Notes: generated by a model from the sequence alone, not told the origin. 64,000 nt of DNA from Duganella sp. 1411 (GCF_017833525.1 NZ_JAFICD010000007.1:124001-188000); one strand, 5' to 3'; positions 44,255 to 53,290 are shown, counted from the stretch's first letter. Numbers and translations: made by a program.

Positions 44255-45723
44255 CCAAGCAGCCAGACGAAAGCGGTATGCTGGATGACACGTGGGCGCA
44301 GGTCGTTGGCGGCATGGATTGGCTCAAATCCGTGCTCTTCGGCGAGTTCTCCGACCATCGGCCGCTGTCGGCCGTCATCGCCGATATGTTGGTGAGCTTT
44401 CTGCCTGGTGTGGTCATCGTCACCAGCGCGCGCGACGCGGTCGCGGTCATTCTGCGGTTGGCCAACCATCCGGAGAAGCGCGAAGATTTAATGGAATGGG
44501 TGTTGCTGAGCGCCTGTTTGATCGTCATCGCCTTGCCACTGGCAATGGCTGCGGGCGGTGTGGCGGCGGCCGGCGTCGGTGCGATTGTCGGCGGCATCGC
44601 CGGCTCGGAATTGGGCGCGGCGCTGCGGGCGGTCATGCTGCTGTTGATCAAGGAGGCGTCCAAGCTGGTGGAACTGGTGCGTTTCCTGCAAAAGTTCATC
44701 AAGGGCGACGTCTTAAAATTTTTGCGCGCGGTTAAATTTGCGCAGTATGAAAAGGCCCTGATTCAGGCTGTGGCTAAGATCATCGGCAAGCTGCTCCAGA
44801 TCGTCAAGTCGCTGCGCGCTCACTTGGAAAGTCTGCGGTATTTTGATAGTGCCAAGGCCGCTATCGCCAAACTAGTCGAGTGGGAGAAGAAATTTTATGC
44901 GGTCCAACAGGACGCGCTGAAACAAATTCCGAAGGCGCTTGCCGAACTCGATGTGCGGCTGGCGAAGGTTTTGGCGCAGGCTGCGCCCAAGGAAGCGCAC
45001 ACGGTGTCCGCTGGTGTTCAGGCTGAAAAAACGATAGCGGCGGTCCCTGCAAGAAGGCGGGTCAAGGATACGCCTGGAAACGTCTTGGCCAATATGGCGG
45101 ATGAAACACCTGCTGCAGGTGCTGCAAGTAAGACCGAGACGCAACCAAAAGCGCAGACAAAAAAACCTGAAAATGCACATGAACCGCCGTTGCAGCCAGA
45201 CCCAGCCCCTAAGCCTCCTGATGAGGGGCGCAACACAAAAAAACAAAATGCGTTGGATGCTGAGTCAGCTGCGCGGCTTGAAAAAGCCGACAAAATCGCT
45301 GAGAAAGTTGGCAGCGACATCAAAAATCATCCGCTAAGGCAGGCATACGAGGCAGAAGTCACCGGACTTAAAGAAGAAGCGGAAATGATGTCAAAATCAG
45401 GTGCCACAAAGGAAGCCATCGCGAGAAAAATGTGGGCACGCCGAAGGGGAATTGGTGTCAAATATAAAAGCATGACGCCGGAACCCTTACGAGATTACAT
45501 CTTTGACTTAAACTCTAAAAGATATAAAGACCCGCTGGGCCCGTCCTTTGAGGTGTTGAAAAAGAAAGCAGAAGAAATATTGCTTGATCCGTATGAGGCG
45601 ATCATTAAATCATCTTCAAGACCAAACGGCGACATAGATAAACTGCTATCGAATTTTAAAAATTGGCTTGCCATGAAAGACTCCACCTATTTGGACAATT
45701 CCCTGAAAAACATGAGAGATTAA
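44251..45723 (+). CDS. putative T6SS effector with membrane segments and polymorphic-toxin carboxy end
   Basis: A 490-residue protein coupled to vgrG by an ATGA overlap. Residues 1-60 precede an Ala/Gly-rich hydrophobic stretch (about 80-125, LACLIVIALPLAMAAGG-like) and a long helical region to about 235. A Pro/Lys/Gln-rich linker (about 265-330) leads to a charged carboxy domain containing GIGVKYKSMTPEPLRDYIFD, RYKDPLGPSFEVL and SSSRPNGDIDKLL. That last block recalls ends seen in polymorphic toxins, but no nuclease, lipase or deaminase motif was identified. Codon use becomes AT-rich after about 45100. Effector status rests on position, modular build and the following small gene. Confidence 0.7.
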   Translation: MTKQPDESGMLDDTWAQVVGGMDWLKSVLFGEFSDHRPLSAVIADMLVSFLPGVVIVTSARDAVAVILRLANHPEKREDLMEWVLLSACLIVIALPLAMAAGGVAAAGVGAIVGGIAGSELGAALRAVMLLLIKEASKLVELVRFLQKFIKGDVLKFLRAVKFAQYEKALIQAVAKIIGKLLQIVKSLRAHLESLRYFDSAKAAIAKLVEWEKKFYAVQQDALKQIPKALAELDVRLAKVLAQAAPKEAHTVSAGVQAEKTIAAVPARRRVKDTPGNVLANMADETPAAGAASKTETQPKAQTKKPENAHEPPLQPDPAPKPPDEGRNTKKQNALDAESAARLEKADKIAEKVGSDIKNHPLRQAYEAEVTGLKEEAEMMSKSGATKEAIARKMWARRRGIGVKYKSMTPEPLRDYIFDLNSKRYKDPLGPSFEVLKKKAEEILLDPYEAIIKSSSRPNGDIDKLLSNFKNWLAMKDSTYLDNSLKNMRD

Positions 45724-45724
45724 A

Positions 45725-46192
45725 ATGGAAAATCTGACAATCGCAATTAGTCAGTTTGACAAACCCGTCAATTTATTAAAGATAAACTTATCGACCGGCG
45801 ATCGAGAGGTTATTTCCTCCGACGAGGTAGACGAGAAAGATGTTACTTTTGGGCTCTTTGATTTTGAGGAGAACGAAACCAATCCAAACTCAGTTGCTCT
45901 AATAGCCACACCAAGAGGACCACTGCTATTCCTTAAAGATGAAAAATACTATCCGGAAATTCAAAAAACAAAAATAAAAATCACAAATCATGGGAAATAT
46001 TTTCATTTCCAAATATTACATGAAGAAAAGCACATCTTTGGTTTGTTCTACGAGGAAAAACTTGGTATTGGACTGCATCCATATAACAACACTCGTGATG
46101 ATATTGATTTTTATTATTGGCTTTGTCAAAACATAAACAATCCTCTACTTTATAAGACTTACACCCGGGAAATGAAATATCTCAAAGAATGA
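45725..46192 (+). CDS. putative immunity protein to the adjacent effector
   Basis: A 155-residue acidic cytoplasmic protein beginning one base after the effector stop. It has no signal peptide, no membrane segment and no domain I recognise; YYWLCQNINNPLLY near the end is its most distinctive part. It is strikingly AT-rich compared with flanking housekeeping genes, suggesting acquisition together with the effector's carboxy domain. The immunity role is inferred from position and size only; it is presumably cytoplasmic, which would fit a toxin that acts inside the target cell. Confidence 0.6.
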   Translation: MENLTIAISQFDKPVNLLKINLSTGDREVISSDEVDEKDVTFGLFDFEENETNPNSVALIATPRGPLLFLKDEKYYPEIQKTKIKITNHGKYFHFQILHEEKHIFGLFYEEKLGIGLHPYNNTRDDIDFYYWLCQNINNPLLYKTYTREMKYLKE

Positions 46193-46243
46193 CAGCGATA
46201 GAAGTTCAATCTTGCGCTTGGCGAACCATCTGGAGGGATCAAC

Positions 46244-46510
46244 ATGGCACTACCCATTGTCCGATTGGGAGACTTTACTTCACATGGCGGCTCGGTCATT
46301 TCAGCATCTCCGACCCATAGCATTGGAGGCCTAGGCATCGCAAGGATGGGCGATCACGTTGGCTGCCCCATACCCGGGCACGGTGTAAATTTAATTATCG
46401 AGGGAGCAACGACATACTTAATTGCCGGACGCATGGTCGCTTTGCATGGGCATAAGTGTGCGTGTGGTTGCACCCTCATCTCCAGCCTAGCTACAGCAAC
46501 CCACGGTTAA
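46244..46510 (+). CDS. PAAR-domain protein (T6SS spike tip)
   Basis: An 88-residue protein: VRLGDFTSHGGSVISASP, ARMGDHVGCPIPGHG and a terminal KCACGCTL. The spread His/Cys residues (HGG, HVGC, GHG, HGHKCACGC) fit the zinc-binding cone of PAAR proteins, which cap VgrG. No toxin domain is fused. A GGAGGG site precedes ATG 46244. It is likely delivered with the VgrG encoded upstream. Confidence 0.88.
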   Translation: MALPIVRLGDFTSHGGSVISASPTHSIGGLGIARMGDHVGCPIPGHGVNLIIEGATTYLIAGRMVALHGHKCACGCTLISSLATATHG

Positions 46511-46545
46511 GCCGCCTACAGCTTTTTCACAAAACGCCATATCAA

Positions 46546-47145
46546 ATGGGTACCTACCAAAATTTCCTGAACCACTTTTCGATGTTCAACAAAGAGCGTT
46601 TGGATGGGCTCACTGAAATGCACTTCAGTGGAATGACGCAGCAAGAAAGAGAGATGGCGTTCGATTACCTGTTGAGGCGCGTCGAAAAAGGTGGCACTGC
46701 GGAGACGGTAAACGGCATTTTTACTGCGGATTTCGAACGAGCCCTGCTGCCCCTTGCTCAGCTAATGGAAAGCGGGGCCCTGAATGAAGAAGCGCAGCTC
46801 GCGGCAGCTTCGAATATATTTCAAATTACAGGCGATAAAAAACTGCTACCTATTTTCATACGCTTTATGTCGAACACGAATAAGCATCTTCGAGGCACCG
46901 CCGCGAGGTGCGTGCCATTATCGTTTTTCTCCGAGGATCTGAGGCTCGCCCTTGAGACGATGATCAAGGCCGAGACCGACAAACTTGCGCGCATTCATGC
47001 TGTAAACGCGCTACTCCTCTATCACGACATAAACAAGGAGACTGTAGGAAAGAGAAAATACTCAAATATCTATCGGAACCTGCACAGCGAAGACTTACTT
47101 AAAATAGAGGAGGCGTTTAGGGAGATAGAGCGTCAATATGACTAA
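46546..47145 (+). CDS. helical (HEAT/ARM-like) repeat protein, possible second immunity or T6SS accessory
   Basis: A 199-residue protein lacking signal peptide and membrane helices. The middle consists of paired helices of HEAT type: LNEEAQLAAASNIFQITGD, KHLRGTAARCVPLSFFSE, KLARIHAVNALLLYHD. It starts 35 bases after the PAAR gene; the ATG at 46546 lacks a strong ribosome site. Similar small repeat proteins occur at the ends of VgrG/PAAR clusters. A role in immunity or effector loading is inferred only. Confidence 0.6.
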   Translation: MGTYQNFLNHFSMFNKERLDGLTEMHFSGMTQQEREMAFDYLLRRVEKGGTAETVNGIFTADFERALLPLAQLMESGALNEEAQLAAASNIFQITGDKKLLPIFIRFMSNTNKHLRGTAARCVPLSFFSEDLRLALETMIKAETDKLARIHAVNALLLYHDINKETVGKRKYSNIYRNLHSEDLLKIEEAFREIERQYD

Positions 47146-47168
47146 AGTGATGCTACTTACTTGCGACA

Positions 47169-47185
47169 ACGCCCCATTGGGGCGT
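47169..47185. terminator. short hairpin between convergent genes
   Basis: ACGCCCC-ATT-GGGGCGT is a perfect seven-base stem in the 58-base gap between the T6SS island and can. No U tract follows on either strand, so its efficiency is doubtful. Confidence 0.4.
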
Positions 47186-47203
47186 CGTCGTTGGCTGCTT
47201 GAA

Positions 47204-47881
47204 TCAGCCCAACTCATCCTCATACTTGCCCAACCTAACAGCCGAACGCGGCGCAAGCTCATGCGCAGCGGTAACGGTCATACCCAGGTCATGCAGCTTG
47301 CCGTCCTCGATACCGTAGACCCAGCCATGCACGGTAACGTCCTGGCCGCGATCCCACGCGTCCTGCAGAATCGTGGTCTGGCAAACGTTGGAGACCTGCT
47401 CCACCACATTTAACTCCACCAGCCGCTTCGACCGTTCCTGGCTTGGCATCACATCGCCCATATACCGCCCGTGCTTCTGGTTGACGTCCTGCACATGGCG
47501 CAGCCAGTTGTCGACCAGGCCGAAACGCTGGCCCGTCATCGCCGCGTGCACGCCCTTGCAGCCGTAGTGGCCGACGATGATCACGTGCTTCACCTTCAGC
47601 ACGTCGATGGCGAACTGCAGCACCGACAGCGCGTTCAGGTCCGAATGCACCACCACGTTGGCGATATTGCGGTGGACGAAAACGTCGCCCGGCGCAAGGC
47701 CCAGCAGTTCATTCGCCGGCACCCGGCTGTCCGAACAACCGATCCACAGATATTCCGGCGCCGCCTGCGTCGCCAACCGGTTGAAGAAATCCGGATCGCG
47801 TTCCACTTCCGACTCGGCCCACTTGCGGTTGTTTTCCAACAGGCCGCGCAACGGGGAATTGCTGATGTCTTGATCGCTCAT
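47204..47881 (-). CDS. can: beta-class carbonic anhydrase
   Basis: A 225-residue cytoplasmic enzyme interconverting CO2 and bicarbonate. The zinc ligands and catalytic dyad are visible: Cys, Asp and Arg in IGCSDSRVPANELLG, and His and Cys in GHYGCKGV. The start at 47881 (MSDQDISN) gives the usual length; the frame continues 14 codons upstream without a better site. It is convergent with the T6SS island and downstream of dnaJ. Confidence 0.92.
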   Translation of the reverse strand: MSDQDISNSPLRGLLENNRKWAESEVERDPDFFNRLATQAAPEYLWIGCSDSRVPANELLGLAPGDVFVHRNIANVVVHSDLNALSVLQFAIDVLKVKHVIIVGHYGCKGVHAAMTGQRFGLVDNWLRHVQDVNQKHGRYMGDVMPSQERSKRLVELNVVEQVSNVCQTTILQDAWDRGQDVTVHGWVYGIEDGKLHDLGMTVTAAHELAPRSAVRLGKYEDELG

Positions 47882-47898
47882 GAATGCTCCTCTTCTAC

Positions 47899-47942
47899 AT
47901 AAGAAGACCGCCGCACCACCCAAAATGGGCTGCGCGGCGGTC
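47899..47942 (-). terminator. terminator after dnaJ
   Basis: Minus-strand GACCGCCGC (47942-47934) pairs with GCGGCGGTC (47914-47906), followed by TTCTTAT. It lies between the dnaJ stop and the can start. Confidence 0.65.
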
Positions 47943-47985
47943 CGATATTACGCGTCCTGCGTGACGTCGCGGTTACACAAAACGG

Positions 47986-49116
47986 TTACTCAAAAAAGTC
48001 CTTCACCTTGTCGCGCCAGGTTTTGCTTTGCGGGCTGTGCTTGGCGCCGCCCTCGGTGGTGAGCTTCTCGAAATCGCGCAGCATCTCCTTCTGCTTCTCG
48101 GTCAGCTTGACCGGGGTCTCGACCGCCACGTGGCAGAACAAGTCGCCCGCGAAGCCGGAACGCACGCCCTTGATGCCCTTGCCCTTGAGGCGGAAGGTCT
48201 TGCCCGACTGGGTGCCCTCGGGGATCGTGAACGATACTTTACCAGAGAGCGTCGGCACTTCGATTTCGCCACCCAACGCCGCCTTGGCGAAGGAGATCGG
48301 CATCTCGCAGTGCAGGTCGTCGCCTTCGCGCTGGAACACCGTGTGCGGCTTGATGTGGATCTCCACGTACAAATCGCCCGACGGCCCGCCGTTGGTGCCC
48401 GGTTCGCCGTTGCCGGACGAGCGGATGCGCATGCCGTTGTCGATACCGACCGGGATCTTCACTTCCAACGTCTTGTTACGCTTGATGCGGCCCTGGCCCG
48501 CGCACGCGGCGCATGGCTCGGGAATGATCTTGCCGGTGCCGTGGCATTTCGGGCAGGTCTGCTGGATGCTGAAGAAGCCTTGCTGCATGCGCACCTGGCC
48601 GTGGCCCGCGCACGTGGTGCAGGTCACCGGCGAGGTGCCGGGCTTGGCGCCGGAACCGTGGCAGGTGTCGCACTTGTCCCACGACGGCACGCGGATGGTG
48701 GTGTCGAAGCCGTGGGCCGCCTGCTCCAGCGTGATCTCCAGGTTGTAGCGCAGATCGGCGCCGCGATAGACCTGCGGGCCGGAGCTGCGGCCGCGGCCCC
48801 CGCCGCCGAAGATGTCGCCGAAGATGTCGCCGAAGGCATCGCCGAAACCGCCGGCGCCGCCGCCAAAGCCGCCACCGCCGCCCATGTTCGGATCGACGCC
48901 GGCGTGACCGTAGCGGTCATACGCCTCGCGCTTCTCCGGATTGGTCAGCATCTCGTAGGCTTCTTTGACTTCCTTGAATTTTTCTTCCGACTCTTTGCTA
49001 TCCGGATTGCGGTCCGGATGGTATTTCATCGCCAGTTTGCGATAGGACTTCTTGATCTCGTCTTCCGACGCGTTTTTTGCGACACCAAGTGTCTCGTAGA
49101 AATCACGCTTTGCCAT
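47986..49116 (-). CDS. dnaJ: chaperone protein DnaJ
   Basis: A 376-residue co-chaperone. It has a J domain with HPD in MKYHPDRNP, a Gly/Phe-rich linker (about 76-115), a zinc domain with the four CxxCxGxG units (CDTCHGSG, CTTCAGHG, CPKCHGTG, CAACAGQG, about 140-210) and the substrate-binding carboxy half. It stimulates the ATPase of DnaK. A terminator separates it from dnaK, and a TATAAA-type -10 in the gap suggests separate promoter input. Confidence 0.97.
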   Translation of the reverse strand: MAKRDFYETLGVAKNASEDEIKKSYRKLAMKYHPDRNPDSKESEEKFKEVKEAYEMLTNPEKREAYDRYGHAGVDPNMGGGGGFGGGAGGFGDAFGDIFGDIFGGGGRGRSSGPQVYRGADLRYNLEITLEQAAHGFDTTIRVPSWDKCDTCHGSGAKPGTSPVTCTTCAGHGQVRMQQGFFSIQQTCPKCHGTGKIIPEPCAACAGQGRIKRNKTLEVKIPVGIDNGMRIRSSGNGEPGTNGGPSGDLYVEIHIKPHTVFQREGDDLHCEMPISFAKAALGGEIEVPTLSGKVSFTIPEGTQSGKTFRLKGKGIKGVRSGFAGDLFCHVAVETPVKLTEKQKEMLRDFEKLTTEGGAKHSPQSKTWRDKVKDFFE

Positions 49117-49160
49117 TTTGTCGGGACCTTGCTGTATTTATACTGTGTGCTGATTACGCT

Positions 49161-49203
49161 AAAAAGCCGAGCCGGCACCGCTTACACGGCCGCTCGGCTC
49201 GGC
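49161..49203 (-). terminator. terminator between dnaK and dnaJ
   Basis: Minus-strand GCCGAGCC (49203-49196) pairs with GGCTCGGC (49173-49166), followed by TTTTT. It should reduce read-through from dnaK into dnaJ. Confidence 0.8.
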
Positions 49204-49244
49204 GCTCGCCGCTTCGTAGGGGAAGCGGCGCTCTTGCGGACAAA

Positions 49245-51194
49245 TTACTTGCTGTCTTTGACTTCTTTGAAGTCGGCGTCGACCACGTCGTCCTGTGGCT
49301 TGGCCTGTTCGGCGCCGGCACCCGGAGCACCCTGCGCGCCTTCGCCGCCGCCGGCCGCAGCCTGCTGCGCCTGCATGTCGGCATACATCTTCTCGCCCAG
49401 CTTCTGCGAGGCGGTCGACAGCGCCGCGACCTTGGCGTCGATGTCGGCCTTGTCGCCCGACTTGATCGACGCTTCCAGCTCGGTGATCGCCGCTTCGATC
49501 TTCTCTTTCTCGCCCGCTTCCAGCTTGTCGCCGTATTCGGTCAGCGACTTGCGGGTCGAGTGCACCAGCGCGTCGGCCTGGTTGCGCGATTCGGCCAGCT
49601 CTTTCACTTTCTTGTCTTCTTCGGCGTTGACTTCGGCGTCCTTCACCATCTTCTGGATTTCCGCCTCGGTCAGGCCGGAGTTGGCCTTGATCGTGATCTT
49701 GTTCTCTTTGCCGGTGGCCTTGTCTTTCGCGCCGACGTGCAGAATGCCGTTGGCGTCGATGTCGAAGGTCACTTCGATCTGTGGCGTGCCGCGCGATGCC
49801 GGCGGGATGCCTTCCAGATTGAACTCGCCCAGGCCCTTGTTACCGGCGGCGATTTCGCGCTCGCCCTGATAGACCTTGATGGTCACGGCAGGCTGGTTGT
49901 CGTCGGCCGTCGAGAAAACTTGCGAGAACTTGGTCGGAATCGTCGTGTTCTTGTGGATCATCTTGGTCATCACGCCGCCCAGGGTTTCGATACCCAGCGA
50001 CAGCGGCGTCACGTCCAGCAGCAGCAAGTCCTTGCGCTCGCCCGACAGCACCGAGCCTTGAATGGCCGCGCCGACGGCGACCGCTTCATCCGGATTGACG
50101 TCCTTGCGCGGATCCTTGCCGAAGAACTCTTTAACTTTTTCCTGCACCTTCGGCATACGGGTCATACCGCCGACCAGGATGATGTCGTCGATGTCGGACA
50201 CTTTGACGCCGGCGTCCTTGATCGCGGTGCGGCATGGCTCGATGGTCGCGTTGATCAGTTCCTCGACCAGCGATTCCAGCTTGGCGCGGGTCATCTTCAG
50301 GGTCAGGTGGACCGGCGCGCCGTTCGCCATGGCGATGTACGGCTCGTTGATCTCGGTCTGCTGCGACGACGACAGTTCGATCTTCGCGCGCTCGGCCGAA
50401 GCCTTGATGCGCTGCAGGGCGATCGGGTCTTTTTTCAGATCCAGGCCGTTGATCTTCTTGAATTCGTCGATGATGTAGTCGATGATGCGCTGGTCGAAGT
50501 CTTCGCCGCCCAGGAAGGTGTCGCCGTTGGTCGACAGCACTTCGAACTGCTTCTCGCCATCGACGTCGGCGATCTCGATGATCGAGACGTCGAACGTGCC
50601 GCCGCCCAGGTCATACACGGCGATCTTGCGGTCGCCCTTGTCGGTCTTGTCCAGGCCGAAAGCCAGCGCGGCCGCGGTCGGCTCGTTGATGATGCGCTTG
50701 ACGTCCAGGCCGGCGATGCGGCCGGCGTCCTTGGTCGCCTGGCGCTGCGAGTCGTTGAAGTACGCCGGCACGGTGATGACCGCCTCGGTGACTTCTTCGC
50801 CCAGGTAGTCCTCGGCGGTTTTCTTCATCTTGCGCAGCACTTCGGCCGAGATTTGCGGCGGCGCCAGTTTTTTGTCGCGCACGCCGATCCATGCGTCGCC
50901 GTTGTCGGCTTTCATGATCGAGTACGGCATCAGGCCGATGTCCTTCTGCACTTCTTTTTCGTCGAACTTACGGCCGATCAGACGCTTCACCGCGAACAAG
51001 GTGTTCTTCGGATTGGTCACTGCCTGACGCTTGGCCGGCGAGCCGACGAGAATTTCACCATCTTCTTGGTAAGCAATGATCGATGGCGTCGTGCGCGCGC
51101 CTTCGGCGTTTTCGATTACCTTTGGCTGACCATTTTCCATGATGGAAACGCAGGAATTGGTGGTTCCCAGATCGATACCGATAATTCTACCCAT
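49245..51194 (-). CDS. dnaK: chaperone protein DnaK (Hsp70)
   Basis: A 649-residue Hsp70. The ATPase domain opens GRIIGIDLGTTNSCVSIMENG and carries VYDLGGGTFDVSIIEI and ILVGGMTRMPKVQ. The substrate domain has DVTPLSLGIETLGGV, and a helical lid leads to an Ala/Gly/Gln-rich tail that ends DVVDADFKEVKDSK. It works with DnaJ and GrpE. A sigma-32 promoter lies 38-65 bases before the start. Confidence 0.98.
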   Translation of the reverse strand: MGRIIGIDLGTTNSCVSIMENGQPKVIENAEGARTTPSIIAYQEDGEILVGSPAKRQAVTNPKNTLFAVKRLIGRKFDEKEVQKDIGLMPYSIMKADNGDAWIGVRDKKLAPPQISAEVLRKMKKTAEDYLGEEVTEAVITVPAYFNDSQRQATKDAGRIAGLDVKRIINEPTAAALAFGLDKTDKGDRKIAVYDLGGGTFDVSIIEIADVDGEKQFEVLSTNGDTFLGGEDFDQRIIDYIIDEFKKINGLDLKKDPIALQRIKASAERAKIELSSSQQTEINEPYIAMANGAPVHLTLKMTRAKLESLVEELINATIEPCRTAIKDAGVKVSDIDDIILVGGMTRMPKVQEKVKEFFGKDPRKDVNPDEAVAVGAAIQGSVLSGERKDLLLLDVTPLSLGIETLGGVMTKMIHKNTTIPTKFSQVFSTADDNQPAVTIKVYQGEREIAAGNKGLGEFNLEGIPPASRGTPQIEVTFDIDANGILHVGAKDKATGKENKITIKANSGLTEAEIQKMVKDAEVNAEEDKKVKELAESRNQADALVHSTRKSLTEYGDKLEAGEKEKIEAAITELEASIKSGDKADIDAKVAALSTASQKLGEKMYADMQAQQAAAGGGEGAQGAPGAGAEQAKPQDDVVDADFKEVKDSK

Positions 51195-51231
51195 GATTTT
51201 TCTTCCTCTTTGCTAAGTTCAGATGGTACTA

Positions 51232-51259
51232 ATATGTGGAAAAGCTGTATGTTTTCAAG
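51232..51259 (-). promoter_or_regulatory. sigma-32 promoter of dnaK
   Basis: Minus-strand CTTGAAA-N13-CCACATAT is close to the heat-shock consensus CTTGAAA-N11-16-CCCCATNT. No CIRCE-like inverted repeat is present. Confidence 0.8.
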
Positions 51260-51314
51260 TGCTTAAGTTCGGCTGACGGCGAAATATTTAATTTAATTAA
51301 GCCCGGCCCCGACA

Positions 51315-51854
51315 TTACTTCGCTTGCGCGGCGGTCACGATGGCGGGACGCAGCAGGCGGTCCGCGATCATATAACCTTTTTGCAACACGGAAACCACGG
51401 TATTGGCCTCCTGGTCCGCCGGCACCACGGCCACGGCCTGGTGCTTGTTCGGATCGAGCTTGTCGCCCTGCGCCGGCTGGATCTCCAGCAGGCGGTTTTT
51501 CTCGAACGCCGCGGTCAGCTGCTTGAGCGTCATTTCCACGCCTTCCTTCAGCGATTCGATCGATGGCGACTCGACCTTCAGGGCCATTTCCAGGCTGTCC
51601 TTGACGGGCACCATGGCCTCGGCGAAGCTTTCAACGGCGAACTTATGGGCCTTGGCCACATCTTCCTGGGCGCGGCGGCGGATGTTCTCGCCGTCGGCCT
51701 TGGCGCGCATGAAGGCATCGTGCATTTCCGCCAGACGCGCTTCGGTGCTGGCCAGCTGTTCTTCCAGGGAAGGCTGCTGGTCAGGAGTCGATGGCGCGGC
51801 CGATTCAGCGGCCGCTTCCGGATTAGGTACCGCTTGATTTTCCTGATCTTGCAT
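51315..51854 (-). CDS. grpE: nucleotide exchange factor GrpE
   Basis: A 179-residue GrpE: an acidic, Ala/Pro-rich head, a long coiled-coil (LEEQLASTEARLAEMHDAFM, ENIRRRAQEDV), and the beta-domain with LDPNKHQAVAVVPADQEANT and LQKGYMIADRLLRPAIV. It releases ADP from DnaK. A TAGGAG site is seven bases before ATG 51854. It lies 120 bases upstream of dnaK, which has its own sigma-32 promoter. Confidence 0.96.
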   Translation of the reverse strand: MQDQENQAVPNPEAAAESAAPSTPDQQPSLEEQLASTEARLAEMHDAFMRAKADGENIRRRAQEDVAKAHKFAVESFAEAMVPVKDSLEMALKVESPSIESLKEGVEMTLKQLTAAFEKNRLLEIQPAQGDKLDPNKHQAVAVVPADQEANTVVSVLQKGYMIADRLLRPAIVTAAQAK

Positions 51855-51911
51855 CTATAGACTCCTACTATCGTATTTGTTTGACATTACTTTTGTTACC
51901 GCACTGGCTGC

Positions 51912-51939
51912 AGGTGGGGCGATATCCTATCTTTTCAAG
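51912..51939 (-). promoter_or_regulatory. sigma-32 promoter of grpE
   Basis: Minus-strand CTTGAAA-N13-CCCCACCT matches the heat-shock consensus nearly perfectly, about 58-85 bases before the grpE start. Confidence 0.85.
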
Positions 51940-52121
51940 GGTTATTCTGCCCACTGTTTAATCAGCTCTGGTGTGCGCCGGCGGCGCGCGCGGGCGACGT
52001 CGGGCTGATCCGGTAGCTGGCTATTTTAACAGGCTGGCACTCACCGACCGCAAGTGCTGATTATCGCGGAACGGGGCGGGTGTGGTGTAGTTGTCACTTT
52101 TTCAGCGCTTGGGGACCCGCC

Positions 52122-53231
52122 CTAGTCGGCCGCGCCCAGTTGCAGCGCGGCGGCGCGGCCGGTTTCGGCGTCCTTCTTGCGCTCGTCGTGCTGGGCGGGC
52201 GACATCTGGGTCGGCCAGCCGATCATGTGCTGCTCGGCGATCTCGCCCAGCGCGGCGATCCACTCCGGCGCTTCGTTCAGGCAGGGGATGTAGTGGAACT
52301 CTTTGCCGCCCGCCTGCTCGAAGTCGTGCCGCACCTCCATCGAGATCTCCTCCAGCGTCTCGAGGCAATCGCTGATAAAGCCCGGACACATGATGTCGAT
52401 CCGCTTGACGCCGTCGCGCGCCAGCTGGGCGACGGTGGGCGCCGTATACGGCTGCAGCCACTCGGCCTTGCCGAAGCGCGACTGGAAGGTCACCATGTAC
52501 TGCTCCGGCTTGAGCTTGAGGGCGGTGGCCAGCAGGCGCGCGGTCTTGAGGCACTCGCAATGGTAGGGGTCGCCCAGCATCAGGGTGCGCTTGGGCACGC
52601 CGTGGAAGCTCAGCACCAGCTTGTCGGGACGGCCGTAGGCGTCCCAGTGGGCCAGCACCGAATGCTGCAGGGCGCGGATGTAGGCGTCGTGGTCGTGATA
52701 GTTGCGCACGAAGCGCAGCTCGGGGATGTTGCGCACCGAGCCGTAGTGATTGAACACGGCGTCGTAGATCGAGCCGGTGGTGGTGCCGGAATACTGCGGA
52801 TAGGCGGGCAACACCAGGATGCGTTCGCAGCCGTCGGCCTTGAGCTTGGCCAGCACCTCCGGAATCGACGGCGAGCCGTAGCGCATGGCCATGGCCACGG
52901 TCAGGTTCTCGTGGCCGCGTTCGCCTAGCGCGCCCAGCAGGTACATCGCCTGGGCGGCGGTGTGCACTTTCAACGGCGAGCCTTCGCGGGTCCAGATGGT
53001 GGCGTATTTCTTGGCCGACTGGCCGGAGCGGAACGGCAGGATGATCAGGTTGAGGATGAACCACCACACCGCGCGCGGGATTTCCACCACGCGCGGATCG
53101 GACAGAAACTCCTTCAGATAGCGGCGCACGGCCGAGCGGGTGGGCGCGTCGGGGGTGCCCAGGTTGACCAGCAGAATGGCGCTGCGGCCAACGGTGCCGT
53201 GCTTGTAGGGAGGTTCTTTGGAAAAAGTCAT
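52122..53231 (-). CDS. hemH: ferrochelatase
   Basis: A 369-residue enzyme inserting Fe(II) into protoporphyrin IX. It shows AILLVNLGTPDAP, YPQYSGTTTGSIYD, VLSFHGVPKRTL with the catalytic His, FQSRFGKAEWLQPYT and MCPGFISDCLETLEEI. The start at 53231 (MTFSKEPPY) is chosen; the alternative ATG at 53267 directly overlaps a TATAAT -10-like box. It lies upstream of grpE on the same strand, 267 bases away. Confidence 0.93.
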   Translation of the reverse strand: MTFSKEPPYKHGTVGRSAILLVNLGTPDAPTRSAVRRYLKEFLSDPRVVEIPRAVWWFILNLIILPFRSGQSAKKYATIWTREGSPLKVHTAAQAMYLLGALGERGHENLTVAMAMRYGSPSIPEVLAKLKADGCERILVLPAYPQYSGTTTGSIYDAVFNHYGSVRNIPELRFVRNYHDHDAYIRALQHSVLAHWDAYGRPDKLVLSFHGVPKRTLMLGDPYHCECLKTARLLATALKLKPEQYMVTFQSRFGKAEWLQPYTAPTVAQLARDGVKRIDIMCPGFISDCLETLEEISMEVRHDFEQAGGKEFHYIPCLNEAPEWIAALGEIAEQHMIGWPTQMSPAQHDERKKDAETGRAAALQLGAAD

Positions 53232-53290
53232 GGGGGCAATGGCGGTTTGAATAGGACAGTTTGCCATTATAGATAAGAAACCCGCCGACT

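Noticed and set aside
41528..47145. Possible prophage tail module
   Set aside because: Only VgrG and PAAR are present; no phage integrase, capsid, lysis or other tail genes, so an orphan T6SS island fits better.
48028..51266. Long overlapping plus-strand frames across dnaJ-dnaK
   Set aside because: Antisense to strongly conserved chaperone genes.
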